Positions 7,410-12,559 of a stretch of DNA of 12,559 nt are shown piece by piece (positions within the stretch are counted from its first letter, which is position 1; each line of letters opens with the position of its first letter). The translations under genes and the position numbers were made by a program. The notes below the pieces were generated by a model that worked only from the letters and a program-made list of their open reading frames with translations, searched no databases and had not been told where the DNA came from. Source of the DNA: JANPEF01 sp031413115 (lineage in GTDB: Bacteria > Eisenbacteria > RBG-16-71-46 > DASYSL01); the NCBI GenBank assembly GCA_031413115.1, contig JANOEH010000239.1, forward strand, positions 1 to 12,559, read 5' to 3'.

Positions 7410-8311
7410 TCAGCCAAGGCGCACGATCTCGAGCGAGAGGTCGAGCGCGGGCGCCGAGTGCGTGAGCCCGCCGACCGAAATGAAGTCGACGCCCAGTTCG
7501 GCCATCGGCCGTACCGTCTCGAGCGTCATGCCGCCGCTGACCTCGACCTGCGGACGGCGCGGGGCATCGGGCGTGGCGCGGCGGGCGTCGATGTAGGTCA
7601 GCGCGCGCGCGACCTCGCCGCGGCTCATGTTGTCCAGCAGCAGGCGGTCGACATCGGCCGCGCACGCCTCCTCCACCTCGGCGAACGTGGCGGCCTCCGC
7701 CTCGACCAGGAGCCCGGACGCAGCCTCGGCGCGAACGCGGCGCACCGCCTCCGTCAGCCCACCGGCGGCGCGGATGTGGTTGTCCTTGATGAGCACCATG
7801 TCGAACAGCCCGACGCGATGGTTCGCGCCGCCGCCGGCAAGGACCGCCGCCTTCTCCAGCCGGCGCATGCCGGGCGTGGTCTTGCGGGTGTCGAGCAGCC
7901 CGGTGCCCGTGCCCGCAAGGCGATCCACGAACGCGCGCGTCCGCGTCGCGACACCCGACAGTCGCTGCATGAAATTGAGCGCCGTGCGCTCGCCGACCAG
8001 GATCGAGTGCGCCGACCCGTTCAGGCGCACGACCTCGACGCCGGGCGTCACGACGTCGCCGTCGATGCCGAACGCCTCGAAGTGCACGGCCGGGTCGACC
8101 TCGTGGAAGACCAGCCGCGCCACGTCGATCCCCGCCAGCACCCCGTGCGCCTTGGCGACGATGACGGCCTCGGCGGCGAGCCCCGGGTCGACGCACGCCA
8201 TGGTCGTGACGTCGCCGGTGCCGACGTCCTCGGCCAGCGCCATGCGCACGAGCGCGCGGGAGGCAGCAGCAGCCGCGGCGCCCGGCGTCGGCGACTTGCC
8301 CGTCGGCGCGG

Positions 8312-8315
<4 letters not shown>
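7410..8315 (-). CDS. nadC: Nicotinate-nucleotide pyrophosphorylase (quinolinate phosphoribosyltransferase)
   Basis: NadC converts quinolinate and PRPP to nicotinate mononucleotide, CO2 and pyrophosphate in de novo NAD synthesis. The 301-residue length is normal for the family. Diagnostic segments are LAEDVGTGDVTT (27-38), GERTALNFMQRLSGVAT (108-124), the active-site run starting DTRKTTPGMRRLEK (142-155) and continuing to NHRVGLFDMVLIKDNH (165-180), LLLDNMS (225-231), EVSGGM (258-263) and GVDFISVGGLTHSAPALD (275-292) near the end. The usual VEVEV strand reads VEAEA here, a mild deviation. The ATG at 8315 overlaps the uvrB stop as ATGA, and GGAAG lies 5 bases upstream as ribosome binding site. 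nadA and nadB are not in the window. Confidence 0.97.
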
Positions 8316-10723
<2,408 letters not shown>

Positions 10724-10730
10724 GTCGGGG

Positions 10731-10739
10731 ACGATACCA
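10731..10739 (-). promoter_or_regulatory. Candidate extended -10 element of uvrB (possible leaderless start)
   Basis: On the minus strand TGG-TATCGT forms an extended -10-like sequence whose last base is only 7 bases before the uvrB ATG. Initiation would then fall at or next to the start codon. No purine-rich ribosome binding site lies between it and the ATG. No good -35 is visible 17 bases further upstream. It sits in the 68-base divergent spacer shared with the plus-strand gene. Confidence 0.35.
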
Positions 10740-10791
10740 CGGGTCGGGGACGGACGGCCCGGGGTGGGGAGGATGGGTGCAGGCTGTTCAC

Positions 10792-11637
10792 ATGCGCCGA
10801 TTCCGAAGGATCGTGTGGACCCTGCTGGTGTCGGCAACGGTCGTGATCGGTCTGGTCTCCAGCCTGCGTGCCGAGTGGGTCTACTCCGTTCACTCTCCAC
10901 CCGAGGTCCTGCTCCGGTTCCCGCTTCCCGATCCGGGCGCGGGGCACCCACCCGTGCCGGGCGAATCGAAGATCGCCCAGGTCCTCCTGGGAACGGATGG
11001 CTACGTCCGAAAGGTACGCTTCAACGGTTCCGCACCTGAGGACTCGGTCCGCCTTTCGTCTGCGCTCCGTCGCTGGGTCTTCCGTCCCGCCCGGCGGCCG
11101 GACTCGACCGGGAGTTTCCGCCCGATCGAGGTCTGGGTGGCGATCCCGATCGTGATTCGGCGAACCAGATCGGGGCGCAACGCCCCCCTGGTCACTCGTC
11201 CGGATTCGCTCCTGCGCTCGCGCCTCCTGGGCGCTTCCACGGCATCTGCGCTTCGCCTGCTCCCCCCGACTTCCGCGAACTTCGATTCGCTGCGCTCGCG
11301 GCAGGATTTCGTGGACGACAGGTTTGCCGGCAGCCTCGTCGCGGAGACGCGCGTCGTGGGCCCGAAGCGGCACGCGGCCTTGCTTCTCGCCGCGATCGAC
11401 CTCGCTCTCGCCGGGGGTGCGACCGACTCGCTCGCCGCTGGGTGCCCGCCTGAACCGGACTACGCGCTGCGCTTCGCGGGAACGAATCGAACGAACGGAA
11501 CCGATGTCCTCGTCAGCCTGCGCTGCGACTTCGTCCAGATCCGCTCGCCCGAGGCAACGCTCCTGGTGCCGGTGCAGCGAATGCGCGACAGGCTCGTGGC
11601 GCTCGAGGCCGCGCTGTTCAGATCCGCTCCGGACTAG
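10792..11637 (+). CDS. Membrane-anchored protein with TonB C-terminal-like domain
   Basis: This 281-residue protein is the only plus-strand gene. It begins MRRFRRIVWTLLVSATVVIGLVSS, a signal peptide or signal anchor. Residues about 38-123 look like a TonB C-terminal domain: PPEVLLRFPLP, then KIAQVLLGTDGYVRKVRF (60-77), the hallmark ALRRWVFRPARR (91-102) and VWVAIPIVI (114-122). In classical TonB this fold is the extreme C-terminus after a long Pro-rich linker. Here there is no linker, and about 150 further residues follow. They include two cysteines (CPPEPDYALRF at 218 and LRCDFVQIRSP at 245) in a region I do not recognise. A role in outer-membrane energy transduction is therefore doubtful; a periplasmic binding or assembly role is possible. 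The ATG at 10792 has AGG 8 bases upstream, and a GTG at 10777 with GGGGAGG ahead of it is an alternative start. It is divergent from uvrB. Confidence 0.72.
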   Translation: MRRFRRIVWTLLVSATVVIGLVSSLRAEWVYSVHSPPEVLLRFPLPDPGAGHPPVPGESKIAQVLLGTDGYVRKVRFNGSAPEDSVRLSSALRRWVFRPARRPDSTGSFRPIEVWVAIPIVIRRTRSGRNAPLVTRPDSLLRSRLLGASTASALRLLPPTSANFDSLRSRQDFVDDRFAGSLVAETRVVGPKRHAALLLAAIDLALAGGATDSLAAGCPPEPDYALRFAGTNRTNGTDVLVSLRCDFVQIRSPEATLLVPVQRMRDRLVALEAALFRSAPD

Positions 11638-11693
11638 AGTCGTCAGGTCGAGTCGGGCTGTGCCTCACGCCACGCTCTTTGGCCAGCCTGACT

Positions 11694-11784
11694 GATTGCC
11701 CAATTCACCTATCTCAGGCGAGGTGAATTGGGCGATTGCCCAGTTGACTCGTCCCGGGACGAGTTGATCGGGCAGTTTTCTTTG
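11694..11784 (+). terminator. Tandem hairpins with T-rich end, terminator of the plus-strand gene
   Basis: The first hairpin has perfect 13-bp arms (11698-11710 and 11721-11733) with a 10-base loop, and wobble pairs lengthen its base. The second is an imperfect 18-bp stem (11738-11755 with 11756-11773), closed by G-T wobbles and one mismatch, followed by AGTTTTCTTT. This fits a rho-independent terminator for the gene ending at 11637. Both left arms start with GATTGCCCA, so the hairpins are related copies. Confidence 0.72.
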
Positions 11785-11819
11785 CGAGCCTCACCAGACA
11801 CCGACTCGAGCCGTCCGAG

Positions 11820-11857
11820 CAAGAACGGCGCGGCCCCCGTCCCCGGGAACCGCGCCG
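11820..11857 (-). terminator. Hairpin terminator of the DUF4139 gene
   Basis: CGGCGCGG (11826-11833) pairs with CCGCGCCG (11850-11857), with a possible inner C/G pairing in the 16-base loop. Read on the minus strand the stem is followed by TTCTTG, a short T-rich run. It lies 26 bases after the stop codon of the minus-strand gene ending at 11884. Together with the tandem hairpins it separates two convergent genes. Confidence 0.6.
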
Positions 11858-11883
11858 ACTGTCGCCCCGCCCGCCGAGAGGGA

Positions 11884-12559
11884 CTACTTGCTCCGCACCG
11901 TGTAGGTCACGATCTTCTCCTCGCCCGGCGCCACCTGGACGGTGAACTCGAGCGTCGTCGCGTCCTTCTTCACGTGGTCCTGCGAGGCGGTCGTGACGCG
12001 CCAGTCGCCCCAGGCGTGCTCGATGATCTTGACCGTCACGCGCTCGGACTCCTTGCGATTGCGGATCTTGATCTCGTGCGACGTCTCGCTCTCGCGGTCG
12101 CTGATCCGGCGCGTGTCGGTCTGGCGGTACTCGCCGACGACGTCGAAGGCGTCGCCGACGGTGACGCGCACCGCCTCGTCCTTCGCCGTGTGGTCGATCC
12201 GATCCTCGCCGACGAACTCCTGCGCGCCGGACTTGTCCTCCTTGTAGACGCGGACCTTTCCCTTGGGCAGCGCCATGCCGAGGCCGGCGCCCTGCGTGTT
12301 CCTGAACTCCATCGTGACGCGCACCTTCTTCGCGTCGCGCGAGCGGTCGAACGTGTACATCTTGTCGGACTGCACGCTGGCGTTGGGGAAGAGCGACAGC
12401 TGCTTGGTCTCGCGGTCGGCGAGCGTCGTCGGGCGCGCCAGCGAGTAGAGGTGGTACTCGAAGAACGACTGCTCTTCGAACTGCGGCGCCCGCGCGGCGT
12501 CCATGCTGTAGGCGACCCCGCCCTTGGTCATCGCCTGGAACTCGTCCTGGACACGGTTG
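11884..12559 (-). CDS. DUF4139 domain-containing protein, C-terminal part only
   Basis: The reading frame enters from the right edge, and 224 C-terminal residues are visible with no start codon required inside the window. The pattern matches DUF4139 proteins: FFEYHLYSLARPTTLADRETKQLSLF, then EFRNTQGAGLGMALPKGKVRVYKED, FVGEDRIDHTAKDEAVRVTVGDAFDVVGE and, near the end, EHAWGDWRV and a beta-rich APGEEKIVTYTVRSK terminus. These are usually secreted or envelope-associated proteins of about 450-550 residues with an N-terminal signal and beta-sandwich repeats; their biochemical role is not established. The N-terminus, any signal peptide and the promoter lie outside the window. A hairpin terminator follows the TAG stop. 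The family call is by motif memory, and the function is unknown. Confidence 0.85.
   Translation of the reverse strand, partial: NRVQDEFQAMTKGGVAYSMDAARAPQFEEQSFFEYHLYSLARPTTLADRETKQLSLFPNASVQSDKMYTFDRSRDAKKVRVTMEFRNTQGAGLGMALPKGKVRVYKEDKSGAQEFVGEDRIDHTAKDEAVRVTVGDAFDVVGEYRQTDTRRISDRESETSHEIKIRNRKESERVTVKIIEHAWGDWRVTTASQDHVKKDATTLEFTVQVAPGEEKIVTYTVRSK

Noticed and set aside
10724..10791. LexA/SOS operator upstream of uvrB
   Set aside because: Neither CTGT-N8-ACAG nor GAAC-N4-GTTC is present; only an isolated CTGTTC half-like sequence is seen.
10724..10951. N-terminal extension of uvrB to an upstream start
   Set aside because: UvrB homology begins exactly at the ATG at 10723, and the extra 76 codons would overlap the divergent TonB-like gene with non-homologous sequence.

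Overview
This is a compact, very GC-rich window holding ten protein-coding genes. All are on the minus strand except one. There are no RNA genes, mobile elements or CRISPR arrays that I can see, and the longest stretch without a gene is about 246 bases. Gene content suggests a free-living heterotrophic diderm: it has a TonB C-terminal domain protein, TatC, meso-diaminopimelate biosynthesis and a lipoprotein. The very high GC, GTG starts, 4-base gene overlaps and an Actinobacteria-like DapE/DapC pair would fit an uncultivated high-GC lineage such as Gemmatimonadota or Candidatus Eisenbacteria. That placement is an inference from style, not a measured phylogeny.

Layout, read in the direction of transcription on the minus strand. 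(1) At the right edge is the 3' part of a DUF4139-type protein, which runs off the window and is followed by its own hairpin terminator. (2) A convergent intergenic region (11638-11883) holds tandem hairpins ending in a T-rich run, which serve the plus-strand gene. (3) The only plus-strand gene (10792-11637) is a membrane-anchored protein whose TonB C-terminal-like domain sits near the N-terminus. It is divergent from uvrB. (4) A long apparent operon runs from 10723 down to 2749: uvrB, nadC, birA, tatC, coaX and a divergent groEL paralogue. Most junctions are ATGA or GTGA overlaps or gaps of a few bases, so translational coupling is likely. (5) After a 131-base gap with a promoter-like sequence comes a second unit: a lipoprotein (LppM-like), dapE and dapC, the last cut by the left edge.

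Functionally the large operon mixes nucleotide excision repair (UvrB), NAD synthesis (NadC), biotin attachment (BirA), CoA synthesis (CoaX), Tat export (TatC) and a chaperonin. The second unit feeds lysine and peptidoglycan through the succinylase branch of the DAP pathway. No clearly new defence or mobile system is visible. The unusual material lies in the proteins. CoaX carries a ~170-residue arginine/alanine/proline-rich tail, TatC an 80-residue acidic N-terminal extension, and UvrB an enlarged linker plus ~100 residues after its UVR motif. The GroEL paralogue lacks the GGM tail and has no groES nearby. The TonB-like protein has an inverted domain order.
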